Part shown: one piece after another, positions 35,934 to 47,145 of the stretch
Layout: each line of letters opens with the position of its first letter
Numbering within the stretch: position 1 is the stretch's first letter
Origin: Peromyscus leucopus
Lineage: Eukaryota; Chordata; Mammalia; Rodentia; Cricetidae
Reading direction: 5' to 3'
Length of the DNA: 64,000 bases
NCBI RefSeq assembly: GCF_004664715.2
Contig: NC_051072.1
Span: forward strand, 40,853,142-40,917,141
The notes under the pieces: generated by a model
What the model was told of the DNA's origin: nothing
Databases searched by the model: none
The model's input: only the letters and a program-made list of their open reading frames with translations
Translations under genes and position numbers: made by a program

Positions 35934-38900
35934 CCCCCCACTCCCCATTTTCTCTGTTAGATCGTAAGGTCCATGAGTGCAGAAAAGTGTATAGTTCATG
36001 TGTATGTGTGTGTTTCTAGCCCTGTCTCCTCCTAGGGCAACTGCACATAGTTGGATCTCAGTAAAAGTTTATTGATTCAGTGAAGGAAAGAAAGTGGTGT
36101 TTTGTTCTAGAACTGTTTTTCTAACTCTCCAGAAGGAGGCACTGCTTCATTTGTCCTCCCACACACCTGTCACATAAAGAAGTGACAGTTGAAAAGTGTT
36201 TCCTTGTTTTGTTTCTTGTCACTTAGAGCCTCTCCCAGAAGCTATATGAGTATGCGATCTCCATGCTCTCTGCATGTAGTAAGTACCGTATCGAGGTTAG
36301 GTGCCTTGGGATGTGGGTTTGTATAATACGGACTGAGAAATCAGCCCATGTGGAAAAAGCAAACAGCCCTACGTTTACAGCCACAGGTTGCAAGAGAAGG
36401 GGAGGTAGGTTGGAAGGGCGGCATCTTTCTTTTGCCCAAGCTGCAGGAGTCATTTCCTTTCTCTTTGGCCCAGTTCTTGATGAGTAGTTGGCTTGGTCAG
36501 AGTACACTGGCATCCGATAGTGCCATATGCAGGGGCAGCGTGGGCCAGGTCACGTCTGCATGGAGTGCATTCTTGCCTGTACTTGAGCGTTTTGTTTTCA
36601 GTCCCCCAATCATTTTAATCTTTTCTCCCTCATTAATCAAACAGAAAAGTAGCAGGCTAGAGCAATGGATGTAAGAAACACTAAGTGTCCTCGGTATAAA
36701 GTACTTTCTGGCCTACTAGAAGTAGTCTTGGAAAAACTTAACTTTCTCCCGGAGTCATATTGGGTCAGCTTTTATTTGAAATTTGTATTGATTTATCCAC
36801 CTTTGGAGTGCCAGTGCTGTGTTACAAGCATGGTTTCTACTTCAGGCATTTAATTCTGCGTGAGATGCCCAGTTTCTTATGCAGCAGCACTCAGCCAGTC
36901 TAGGTGGACCCCGACTCCCAGGAGTCCAGGTGTCAGGTGGGATCGACTCCAAGTGTTGTTCCCCAAAGCTTATCATCTTACAGGTTCTTGAATATGTTCC
37001 CTAACTTCTGAATTTGCTGTGATAGCCATCTTTACACAGAGTAATGGTTATTTGACCCATCCAGGATATATATACTACCTTCTTGCTCCTTGGAGCTAAT
37101 ACTGTGTTTTGGTGACGATATCTTTTATTCTTTGCTAGACTCATCAAAAAACAGTCGTTTCAGTTACATTGGTGACACTATGAATTTGGCTTGAAAAAAG
37201 TGGAAACATGGCAGCAGTGTCTGGAGGAGGTGCTTCAAGGAGTTCAGTGTAACAGAAGCGTTGGGCTCTTAGCTGTGGTACAGGGAAGTGGCTCTGGGCG
37301 CCTTAGGTTGTGAGCAGGTCCACTGAGGGAAGTGCAGTGCTGTGGTCACTCACTTGCTATCAGATTACAGCCTGAAGGTCTGCCAAACTCACACAGCTAG
37401 CCTGGTATTTCCACCTCCCTTGTTTTTAGCAAACATCTTTGTTGTCAGGGGAGGAAAGATTAGATGCGTCTTTCTAGGTAACATCCCAGGTCTCGGCTTC
37501 TGGGCTTTGACCATATCTTCTTCTCATATTAGTCAGTTGTCATGCGTTCAACTTTCTGCTCCATAGCCGGGTTTATTTGTGCCGTTTGCAGCTTTCGGTG
37601 TGGTCTGGTTACAAGTCAAAAGCTTAGGAAGTCTATATAACTTGCCATAATTTTAGCACTTTTTACTGTTTTGATGATCTGATTTACACAAGTACCATAT
37701 AAAAATCCACCTCTGCTGTACAGTTGCTGGAACATTGAGTGCGCTCTGCTTTTTATGACCAAGTTATGGGATGAGTAATTACTCTCTAGAGTGAATGGCT
37801 CAAAATGAAATAACTGTATGCTTGAGGTGTGATGTGACACCAGATGTATTTAGGCCTCAGAGGTATGTAATTATCTCACTACACTTACACATACACACAA
37901 GCACATTTATGCTTATGGCAAGAGTTTTATTTGCAAAAGAAAACCTACTTTCTGATAAGTGAAAGAACAGTCCATTATTTTTGAGGGATTCAGAAATTGT
38001 TTTGTTTTACAGTCATCATCTCAATCCCCCTGCATTTCTTCAGGGCATATTTGAAACCATCCGTCACTGAATTCTGAAGTAAACAGGTATACTTTGGATT
38101 TTAGATATTAAAGGTAGTTTAGGGATTTACTTAAAGCACCATGCCTCTCATTTTCTCAGCTGCTTCTTACACTAACTCAGGATGTGCCCCATTCTTAGAA
38201 TCTGCTTTGGTGATCAGTTCTAGTCATTAAAGGTAATGCCTGGATTTTGGCTTTCTATTGCAAGTGAAATCTTCTGTTAGTCTGCGTAGATTTTTAGGTT
38301 GTATGTATTCTTTCTGGTCTCAGAGATCATAAAGAATTAAAGGTGCCAGGACTTTAAGCTGACTTGTCCTTCCTCCTTTTAATTTTCTTTTCAGGTAGTA
38401 CTTGAATCACATGAAAATGTCATTTTTTTTTTTTTTAAATAAAAATGTCTGCTGGGCCCTTAGGTGAGTTCACTGTGCTGCTGCTATGGGATGCTATAAC
38501 TTGCTCAGGGGGCCACCTTCCCTGCCAGAGGACCAGATACTTGTCTTGGAGATTTAGGTTGGCGGTTAGAACCTAGCTAGCTCCCTGTTCACAAGCCCAG
38601 GAGATGAGAATTCCTTACCTAGAGAGCCGGAGGGACCTGTAGAGACCTGTGGCGGCTGCTCACTCCTCCCCTGGGCTGGAGAAAAGCAAGCTGAGATGGG
38701 GTTTGGCCTTGGGACCTGGAGTGAAATAGCAGCGATGGTGCCTTACTTGTTTACAATGTGATCCTCCAGAGAGGCGTTAAAGAAATACTGTGTTAGGTGA
38801 CATTCTTGGCTTGGCCTTTGTAGACTTTTTTTTTTTTTTTTTTTTAATAAACAGTTTAGAAACATAAAGGCTTCAGGAATTCTTAAAATTGCAATTCACA

Positions 38901-39300
38901 AATATATGTGGAAAAAGTAGTAAGTTGTTACCACTGTACCAGTTATCACAGCGTTCAAGAAAGAGACATGAATTTCTGTGGTATCTATAGCAACTAGCCA
39001 TGTGCCAGTATTGAGCATTGACCTGTATAGTCACTAGCCCTGTGTCCCTATTGAACATTGGCATGTGGCAGGCTCAGATAGTGCATATATGTACTAGATT
39101 TTGAAGACTGAATACAACAAAGGGAATTAAATATATTATGACTAATTGATTGAAATAATGTATTGTTAGTTTCATGTTTTAAATTTTAAGATATGGCTAA
39201 TAGAAAACTAAAAATTATATATGTACATTATCTTTGTTAATTATAGCCATTTTCATCTGATAATAAGCACATTATTTGTCATAATTTACTTACATATTTG
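33886..39300. other. long intronic stretch, mostly single copy
   Basis: About 5.4 kb with only microsatellites (AAAAC units at about 35820-35850, TG at 35884-35931) and poly(T) at about 38826-38845. No clear SINE, LINE or gene seen. Open frames up to 108 codons have no recognisable family. Confidence 0.4.
35884..35931. repeat. (TG)n microsatellite
   Basis: Uninterrupted TG repeat of about 48 bp. Confidence 0.95.
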
Positions 39301-39309
39301 ATGTTGTGG

Positions 39310-39314
39310 GTTTT

Positions 39315-39375
<61 letters not shown>

Positions 39376-39465
39376 AGACAGGTTTCTCTGTTCAGTCCTT
39401 GCTGTCCAGGAATTCGATTTGTAGACCAGGCTGGCCTCAAACTCAGAGATCACCTGCCTCTTGAT
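39310..39465 (-). repeat. poly(T)/(TG)n plus partial B1
   Basis: Poly(T) then TG repeats (to about 39370) form the tail of a reverse-complement B1: tttcaagacaggtttctctg, ttgtagaccaggctggcctc, ending at atcacctgcctcttg. The B1 head is missing. Confidence 0.85.
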
Positions 39466-40530
39466 GTTAACTTGTTAACAACTAAACACCTTATAGTGAT
39501 TCTTTAAACTTGGGTTCAGGACACCAAGTCTTCATTTTAGTTGCCTTTCAAGTTGAGACAATTTTTTTCAGTCTTAAATTTCTAAGATAGATGAGCTATA
39601 TAAAGAGTGAAGGGTGATCACTTTATTGGCTATATGTTTTCTAGTAATCTGGGTTTAAATATTTTTATTTTCATAAAAAGTTCAATGAGTTGGTATCTAA
39701 AGTTGAGATTTTTATTTCTAGGTAGAATACACAGTAAGTGCTAAAATTGTATTTAAAACCCATTCCTTCAAAATCTACTGGAATTTATGGTAATTAAAGG
39801 AAGCTGTCTTTAAACCATCCTGCCTGCCCCCCTCATTTACCTCTCTCCCCTCCTCCCCCCTTCCTTTTATCCCCTTCCCCTTTGCCTTCCCCCTTCTTTC
39901 TCTTTGTTTGAAGACAGATAAGCAGATTTTCCCCCTGAATTTAAAAGTGAGTTTTGGCATCCGATTAAACACAACAGGGAGACAGAACAGCGGGTGAGTT
40001 CTTCTGTAGTAGTTTTTATTGTGGTCCCTAGTTCAGTAAGTTCATCATCACCTGCGGTTTGCCATGTAAGTACTGACTGGGAAGGTGGAGCTACCCGGAG
40101 TATCTAGCACCTCTGGATTTTAATGTCTTCCAGGTAATTTGAATGTTAACACCACCATTGGCCCAATATACACTGTCAGAGTCTACAAAGAGAAAGAGAA
40201 CCTGAATCGTCAGTACAGACTTTAAAAATGGGAATTGAGTGAATTTGGTTGATCACACAAATGCCGGAGGAACTGAGAAGGCAAGATAAAATGGTGAGCT
40301 ACCTAAAGAGTCACAGCAGGGTGGTCACATGACCTAAGAGGTAGGATTATGGGAATTTAGGAGCTAAGGAGATTGGAGCACCCAAGTATGAATGAGTAAA
40401 GGCCTGGAGACTTTTCTGGGAACCCTGCCTGACGTAGAGAAAGAAGAAAATCCATCCTGGCTTCTCTCCTTTTCCTGCCAGCTTTCCATCAGCTGAGCCC
40501 TGGGAAAAGACAGATGATAATGGAGTTGGA
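39466..40530. other. intronic single-copy sequence
   Basis: Includes a CT/CCCC-rich patch at about 39830-39905. No gene or clear mobile element seen. Confidence 0.4.
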
Positions 40531-40531
40531 G

Positions 40532-41070
40532 CAATGGTGTGTACCTTGATGGTGACCACCAGTCCTGAGACACAGGGTTGCAATGGTGTGTACCTTGATG
40601 GTGACCACCAGTCCTGAGACACAGGGTTGCAGTGGTGTGTACCTTGATGGTGACCACCAGTCCTGAGACACAGGGTTGCAGTGGTGTGTACCTTGATGGT
40701 GACCACCAGTCCTGAGACACAGGGTTGCAGTGGTGTGTACCTTGATGGTGACCACCAGTCCTGAGACACAGGGTTGCAGTGGTGTGTACCTTGATGGTGA
40801 CCACCAGTCCTGAGACACAGGGTTGCAGTGGTGTGTACCTTGATGGTGACCACCAGTCCTGAGACACAGGGTTGCAGTGGTGTGTACCTTGATGGTGACC
40901 ACCAGTCCTGAGGTACAGGGTTGCATTGGTGTGTACCTTGATGGTGACCACCAGTCCTGAGACACAGGGTTGCAGTGGTGTGTACCTTGATGGTGACCAC
41001 CAGTCCTGAGATACAGGGGTGCAATGGTGTGTACCTTGATGGTGACCACCAGTCCTGAGATGCAGGGTTG
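40532..41070. repeat. 49-bp minisatellite, 11 units
   Basis: Eleven direct units of exactly 49 bp, each containing ggtgtgtaccttgatggtga followed by ccaccagtcctgaga and an acaggg element. Units are nearly identical; variants are caatgg/cagtgg/cattgg, gagacacag/gaggtacag/gagatacag/gagatgcag and aggggtg. It is an adjacent tandem array without unique spacers, so it is not a CRISPR array. Confidence 0.97.
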
Positions 41071-41732
41071 CAGAGACCAAGCTCTGTGGGTAAACAGGTT
41101 TAGAAATGGCACACCTAGTTATTACACTTTAAAGTGAAGCAATATTTTAATAAAAACGTTGAAGAGACGTTTTAATATAAAAAATCTTGGACTATAATAG
41201 TCTTCCTGATGAAGCACATGCATCTTTATGAAAACCAAAATGTCTTTTTGAAATAATTTCAGGGACTGTGACTGTAGGAGGCGCCTTATGTTTTTGAAGG
41301 ACTTGATCCTTCCTCTATTCCTGACCTGTTTGAGCTCCTCCCAGTTGAGGGGTTACCCCGCTGCCCTGTGGTCCATTCGGGAAGCATGGTCAGTTGCCCT
41401 TTCGATCAGCTGACCTTTCACGCCTTTCTTTTTTCTGCTCTCCTAAGGAGTTTGTGGAGTAAGAACTGTTATTGTTGACGGTGCCTTTCTAGGTGCGGGC
41501 AGTAACCCAAAGAACTTTGAAGATACATTTTATTATAATCATGCCCAAAGGTTTGTTAGTGGTATCCAGCCTACTCATGAAAGAAGAACCTGGTGTTTTG
41601 AGCAGAAAGGGATTTAATGGAAAGAATTGGTTACAGTGTGTTTGGAAGGACTTGAGGGGGACAAAAGAGGAGAGGTTAATGCTGGATCAGCACTTAGGTT
41701 TAAAGTATGGTGATGTGTATGAGTGCACTGCG
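41071..41732. other. intronic single-copy sequence
   Basis: No gene or recognisable repeat seen. An 80-codon open frame (41493-41735) is unassigned. Confidence 0.4.
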
Positions 41733-41742
41733 TAGGCGATTC

Positions 41743-41910
41743 TTTTTCTCTCTTTTTTTTTCTTTTCTTTACTTTCCAGACAGGGTTTCTGTGTAGTCCT
41801 TGCTGTCCTGGAACTCAACTCTGTAGGCCAGGCTGTTCTCGAATTAGATCCACCTGCCTCTTTGTTCTAAGTGCTGGGAATAAAGGTGTGCACCACCACT
41901 GTCTGGTACT
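41743..41910 (-). mobile_element. B1 SINE, first of a serial pair
   Basis: Reverse-complement B1 of the agtccttgctgtcctggaac variant, ending ccaccactgtctggt. It is bounded by taggcgattctt on the left (41733-41744) and taggcaaatttt on the right (from 41911). Confidence 0.88.
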
Positions 41911-41920
41911 TAGGCAAATT

Positions 41921-42088
41921 TTTTTTTTTTTTTTTTTTTTGGTTTTTCGACACAGGGTTTCTCTGTGTAGCTTTGCGCCTTTCCTGGAGCTCACTCTGTA
42001 GACCAGGCTGCCTCGAACTCACAAAGACCCGCCTGCCTCTGCCTCCCAAGTGCTGGGATTAAAGGCGTGCGCCACCACCGCCCGGCCA
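41921..42088 (-). mobile_element. B1 SINE, second of a serial pair
   Basis: Young reverse-complement B1 with a long poly(T) tail, gctttgcgcctttcctggag and intact head ccaccaccgcccggcc. Its right flank taggcaattctt (42089-42100) matches the same site as the first copy. Confidence 0.92.
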
Positions 42089-42100
42089 TAGGCAATTCTT

Positions 42101-44109
42101 GAACAAAGGAGAAGATGTTACCAATATCTTGCACTATCGAGTTGATGGAAGTCTCAGATTCTGCTTCTTAGAAACCACCATGGATGATGCTGGGGCCATC
42201 TTCAGTCCTTTGCTGCAGGGGTTGTGGGTACCCCTCCTCCCCCAAAATCTTACAGTTTCTTGCCACTGTCGCCTTGCACAGAACCAAACAGGAAGACAAA
42301 ATTGTCCAGGGAGTTTGGAATGTGTAGTTGATAGGGTTTCAGCCCAAGGACCACTTCATTATACACGTGGAAACTGAGGCCTGGGGAGAGGGTAGGCAAT
42401 TCTAAAGTCAGGCAGTTACTTTTTGGCAAAATTGGAATGTGGATTCAGGCAGTATGGTTTCAGAGTCTTCACCCTAGGCTCCTTGTTTTATTGTGCGTCT
42501 ATATCTGATAATTGGATTTTTCTCCCCAATGCTGAGCACTTTGAATGAGTGGCTATTGCTGGTGATTTTTGCCTGTTTAACACTTAATCTTCTTTTGATT
42601 TCTCTGGCACAGTTCTCTGTAGGTCATCACTGATTTTGTAGCCAGTATACGGTGTCTTGGCTCCTGTCTCTCTTCTGACCTTTCCCTGGCTTTTATACCC
42701 AGGCAGCTTTAAAGGCATCCTAGCCTGACCACGGTAGAGCTGCTCTTGCCCGGCCTCCTCTCTTATGGAGATCCTTTTCTCCTTCCTTTTCTCTTTTCTT
42801 TAAATATTGCTGTCTCTTGGACTGAGTTGGAATTTAGATATAGATGCTTTTTAATGTTCATTTTTGTATTAAAGACTAATAAAAAACACCATGTATACAT
42901 TCCTGTGCTCTTTCCCTATGTTTAGATGGTATAGTCTCTGAGGAATCAGTGGGTTCTCCTTGGGCAAGGAGGAAAAGAGCACAGGAACTGAAGGGGAGGG
43001 ACTTCCTTTCCAGCACCTACCATCGGCCAGCTATGAACTACGTTTTAAATGCATCGGATACTCCAGGTGTGACATTGGTGCCCTTATTTTAATAATACAA
43101 AACTCAACTCTGATGAATAAGTCATAGAACTGGGGTGGGAACCCCCTCTGATTGGCAGCCAGGGCGTCCCTTCTATCACTCGAGGGAAAGCCTTCAATCT
43201 CTTCCTGTTAAAATGAGGGGATTTGCCACATCATTCTAAGGCCCTCTCAGTGCCACTGTTTCAGCTCTAACTCTCGTGGTCCCACAGAAATTGCTTCTGT
43301 TCTGAGTAACTTACATGCTGACAGAGGAGGTTACCACCCCGCTCTAAGGAATGCTCTGTTTTATTTAGGCCAAGAATACAAAATCATTGTAAGAAATCAT
43401 GAACTAGGCAAAAGGCCTTTAAGCTAGTCATAATGATAGATCTCAGAAGTTTCAGGAGTACCTTATTACCTTCACATGAGGCTGTGGCTTTTATTGACGG
43501 GCTCAGGATAATAGCTTCGAAACAAGTCCAGTCTAAACAGAGGGCGACCTATTATCCATTATAGCTTCTGTTGAGAGTGTTTGCCTCCACATTAAGAATA
43601 TTCCATTCTTTGCAGGAAATTCAGTGTGAGATTTGCAAGAAGATAGTGAAAAACATATAAAAGTAAAATCTGTGTGAGATTTTGACACCATTAGAAAACA
43701 GCAGACAGCCCTAAAATAAGTTGCCATCATGTGATTCTCTCATGCAGTATCTTCAAACATGCACATAGGTGGTGGACATCGAAATCCTTTCTTGGTATAC
43801 AGTATCCATCATAAAATACCACACAGGTACTTGTGGGTGTGTATCAGTGGAATGAAGAAATTCCCAGGCTCTGTAGGAAGCTTTATACCCTCCTTTCTTA
43901 GTAAGTATTCTCCAGTTCTTCACTCATTCACACCTAGCCTTGTAAAAATGTGAGGCTGGTGGGATATACTGACTTTTTAACTTGGAGGGTTTTTATTTTT
44001 TGTTTTGCTCTGCGTTTGTGCTAGAGGAAATTTGAAGAGAGAGTGTCAGCTCCTTGATTTCCTGCTACCTTTCTGTGCCGCTCCTCCCTGGGTTTTTGTG
44101 GTTAATGTC
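42101..44109. other. intronic single-copy sequence
   Basis: No gene, RNA gene or clear repeat seen over about 2 kb. Confidence 0.4.
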
Positions 44110-44520
44110 ACCCCTTCCAGAGTTTTCTATGTCACTGTGCCAGTCAGCTTTTTGGATTGCTATAAAAAGGGTTTGTGGAGATAATTACGGAGAAGACAGG
44201 TTAATTTTATCCGCAGCTTTGGAGGTTCCAGTCTAAGATTGGCCATACCTACTTCCCTTGGCTGTCTGGTGGGCCTACTAGATGGCAACTGAGAGGCTCC
44301 TGTGGTGGAGCACACTGCGGATGTCATGGCCCAAAAGGCTTGGTTTTGAAAAGCTCCAATTCATGTTCAACTTGCCCTATGGCTTTGGGCTTGTGCAGGA
44401 ATGTGTGGTGGAGGAGACTCATCTAAAGTCAGATAAAAAAAGAGAAAGACAATCAGGAAAGAACTGGGGTCCCCCAATCCTCTCAAGAACACACCAACAG
44501 TGACCCTAGGGCTTAGCAGT
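44110..44520. repeat. old interspersed repeat, class unresolved
   Basis: The layout ttggattgctataaaaaggg, cagctttggaggttccagtc, gggtcccccaatcctctcaa, acaccaacagtgaccctagg resembles a known mammalian interspersed repeat of the LTR or L1-end type. I cannot name it. Confidence 0.45.
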
Positions 44521-45208
44521 AGCCTCCACCTCTCAAAGGTTCTGTACCTACCCAGGTATGCCGCCCTAGGAAGCAGGCTTTAACATGTGGATCCGTGGAG
44601 CACTCACTGAAGGAATAGCAGCCTCCAAATGATGCTGTCTCCTCCTGCTTCACTTCAAGTCCGACTGCTTCCCCGATTGCTTGTCTTTTATTTAAGTCTG
44701 CTTAGGTCTGGCAGTCATTTTAGGCCATTTTTAGACAGTCTTCCTTCAAAGTGAGAATCTGCATCACAACACAGTACACACACACATTACTATAAATAAA
44801 AAAAGCTTCATAAGAAAAGACTTAATCCTTAAAACATGCCATACTTGCTGATGTTCTTAATACTACTTGCTCAGTTCCATTATAAAATGCTCTCTATAAC
44901 TGACAACATTGATTTTTTTTTTTTGACCTGTGAGTGAATCATGACTGAATCACTATTTGCAAAACACTTCTTAAGCCAGTGTAGTAGTAGTTTTATAGAT
45001 ACCTTAGGTTACGGGGAGCCACCTGCACACTTATCAGAGACCATAAGTATTTGAGGCAAACAAATAACTACGATATAAAAGAAGGAATGAAATGATTTTT
45101 TGCCCTTCCCTGCATTAGGAAGCCAAACTTTCTTGTATTGTATTCTTGTCTAGGTTACTGTTAGTCTAGGCACTAGCTGGATGATCCTTCTCCAAAATTA
45201 TGTTTTCA

Positions 45209-45211
<3 letters not shown>
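44521..45211. other. intronic single-copy sequence
   Basis: Nothing recognised except short CA and T runs. Confidence 0.4.

Positions 45212-45254
<43 letters not shown>
45212..45254. repeat. (TG)n microsatellite
   Basis: Uninterrupted TG repeat. Confidence 0.95.
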
Positions 45255-45258
<4 letters not shown>

Positions 45259-45511
45259 GATCTGTACAAATGGAATTACTTAATAATTTAAAAAGATGAC
45301 ACAGTGGAATTAGTGTTCTCAGGTGCAAAATAAAAACATTTTCCATATATATTTGCCTTCCTGAATGCTGAAGGTTTTCGACCGGCAAGTTTATTCCAGT
45401 GAAGTTTCAGGAAATATTATCATGCTATAGAAATTTATAACTGGCCTAAATGGTTGTAGCAGTTGGGGAGAAAACCTAGATATCAGGATGGACCCAAAAA
45501 TATTCTTTGTG

Positions 45512-45640
45512 GGCCAGGCGTGATGGTTGCACACCTGTAACCACAGTAATTGCCAGGCTGAGGCACATGATCATGAGTTTGAGACCATCCTGGAATACAT
45601 AGCACCTGCCATATAAAACTAGACAAAGGAAGAGCAGAAG
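45512..45640 (+). repeat. old B1-like SINE
   Basis: gggccaggcgtgatggttgc, acacctgtaaccacagtaat, tgagtttgagaccatcctgg: a diverged plus-strand B1-type element. Confidence 0.65.
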
Positions 45641-45904
45641 AAAACAGCTATACTAATAACATGAGTGATGCCAATATTTAATGAGGGAACCTAAAATATG
45701 TTTAAGTAGTATTAAAAAAGCAAAGATTCATTTAAGATTTTACTATTAACTCTAGTAGCTAGGACTTTGGAATAGGTTGTGCAGCATAGTTTCTGTTTCT
45801 GAAAATACAAAATCAAGTATCCTTTTTAGATTAGAAGGTAATATAATTATCAAAATTGCAGTTGGTGTTTTATGCATTTTTATTTTTGAATATTAGTTTG
45901 TATC

Positions 45905-46115
45905 AGTCAGGAATTATAAAATTCGTGGCCTGAGGGTCAAATCTGACCTGCTACCTGTTTTTTTGTGTAGCCTGAAAACTAAAACTTAAAACTGGTTCTT
46001 CCATTTTTTTTTAAAGTGGTTAGAAAAATTATTGCAGTATACTATTTTGTGATGTGTGAAAAATATATGAAATTGCGAGTTTTGAGCCATAAGTAAGATG
46101 TGTTGAAGCATATCC
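45905..46115. repeat. possible ancient DNA-transposon fragment (hAT-like)
   Basis: gggtcaaatctgacctgcta followed by cctgtttttttgtgtagcc and aaatatatgaaattgcgagt recalls an old mammalian hAT-type non-autonomous element whose copies carry a catctggcccgc-like segment. The family name and boundaries are uncertain. Confidence 0.4.
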
Positions 46116-46119
46116 TGCT

Positions 46120-46500
46120 CATTGGTTTATATCATATTCCCTTCAGGCTGCTTAACAAAATACGGAGTGGTTTATGAATAGTAGAAATCTGTTTCTTCTT
46201 GGAGGCGAGGAAGGGCTTCCTTGGAAGTTTCAGGGTCAGTATGCCTGCAGGTTTGGATCCTGGTAAGGGGCGTTTTTAGCAGATGGTGTCCCCTAGTGAA
46301 CTTATGTGGTTGCAGATGTGGTGAGGGGTATTTCCTGCACCTTCCTGATAAAGGGTGCTAACCCCACTTGTGTGGAACTGTACTCTGGAAGCCCTCAATC
46401 TCCTGACACTGTCATGTTGGTGACTAGGTTTTAACATGAATTTGGGGGTCACATAGCATTCAGACCACAGTGGTTTGCAAATTATTTGTGACTGCATTCA
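46120..46500. repeat. old interspersed repeat, class unresolved
   Basis: The sequence from ggctgcttaacaaaatacgg to gggggtcacatagcattcag has the layout of an old mammalian retroelement end, but it is too diverged to classify. Confidence 0.35.
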
Positions 46501-46519
46501 TGTCAGTGTAGTTGTGTTG

Positions 46520-46930
46520 ATGTAACCAATCGTCTTATTAAAATAAGAAACACAGAGCCAATGTAAAAGAGAAAGCCGAGAGGTCAGAGCTCAGAGATAA
46601 AATCTTACCTCCTGCAGTGCTCCTAACTTCCCGAGAGAGCTACTTCCTGTTTGTCTGTGTTTAAATAGTCTTTCTGTTCTGCCTTCTCATTGGTTGTAAA
46701 CCCAATCACATGACTGCCTCATCACTGCCTGTAAGTACCGCCCTCCAGGTCTTAAAGGCGTATGTCTCCAATACTGGCTGTATCCCTGAACACACAGAAA
46801 TCTACATAGCTCTTCTAACCACCACGCTCTTGCTATGGCTCTAATAACTCTGACCCCAGGGCAACTTTATTTATTAACATAAAATTAAAATCACATTTCA
46901 GTACAAATAAAATATCACCATATAGTTGAG
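46520..46930. repeat. LTR-like rodent repeat, class unresolved
   Basis: Recognisable as a recurrent rodent element: cgtcttattaaaataagaaa, gagaggtcagagctcagaga, cttctcattggttgtaaacc, ctctgaccccagggcaactt. The AT-rich end reads cacatttcagtacaaataaa. I recall it as an LTR-type element but cannot name it. Confidence 0.5.
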
Positions 46931-47104
46931 TAGTTGTTGGAGACTTCATTGCTTGTAAAACCTTAAATATATACTTCTGTACCCTGTATAGAAAAGCTTG
47001 CCAGCCTAGGGCCTATATGGTTTGTATTCATCATCAGTCAGCAAACTTAACTATGTATAAAAATTTTAATGTAAAATGTCATGATTACAAAGCCAGGTTG
47101 TTGC

Positions 47105-47106
47105 TT

Positions 47107-47145
<39 letters not shown>

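Noticed and set aside
40532..41070. CRISPR array
   Set aside because: Units are contiguous tandem copies without unique spacers, in a rodent nuclear genome.
40347..41112. Three minus-strand repeat proteins of 207-238 residues
   Set aside because: Explained by the 49-bp minisatellite with no stop codon in any minus frame. No promoter, splice or frame preference supports coding.
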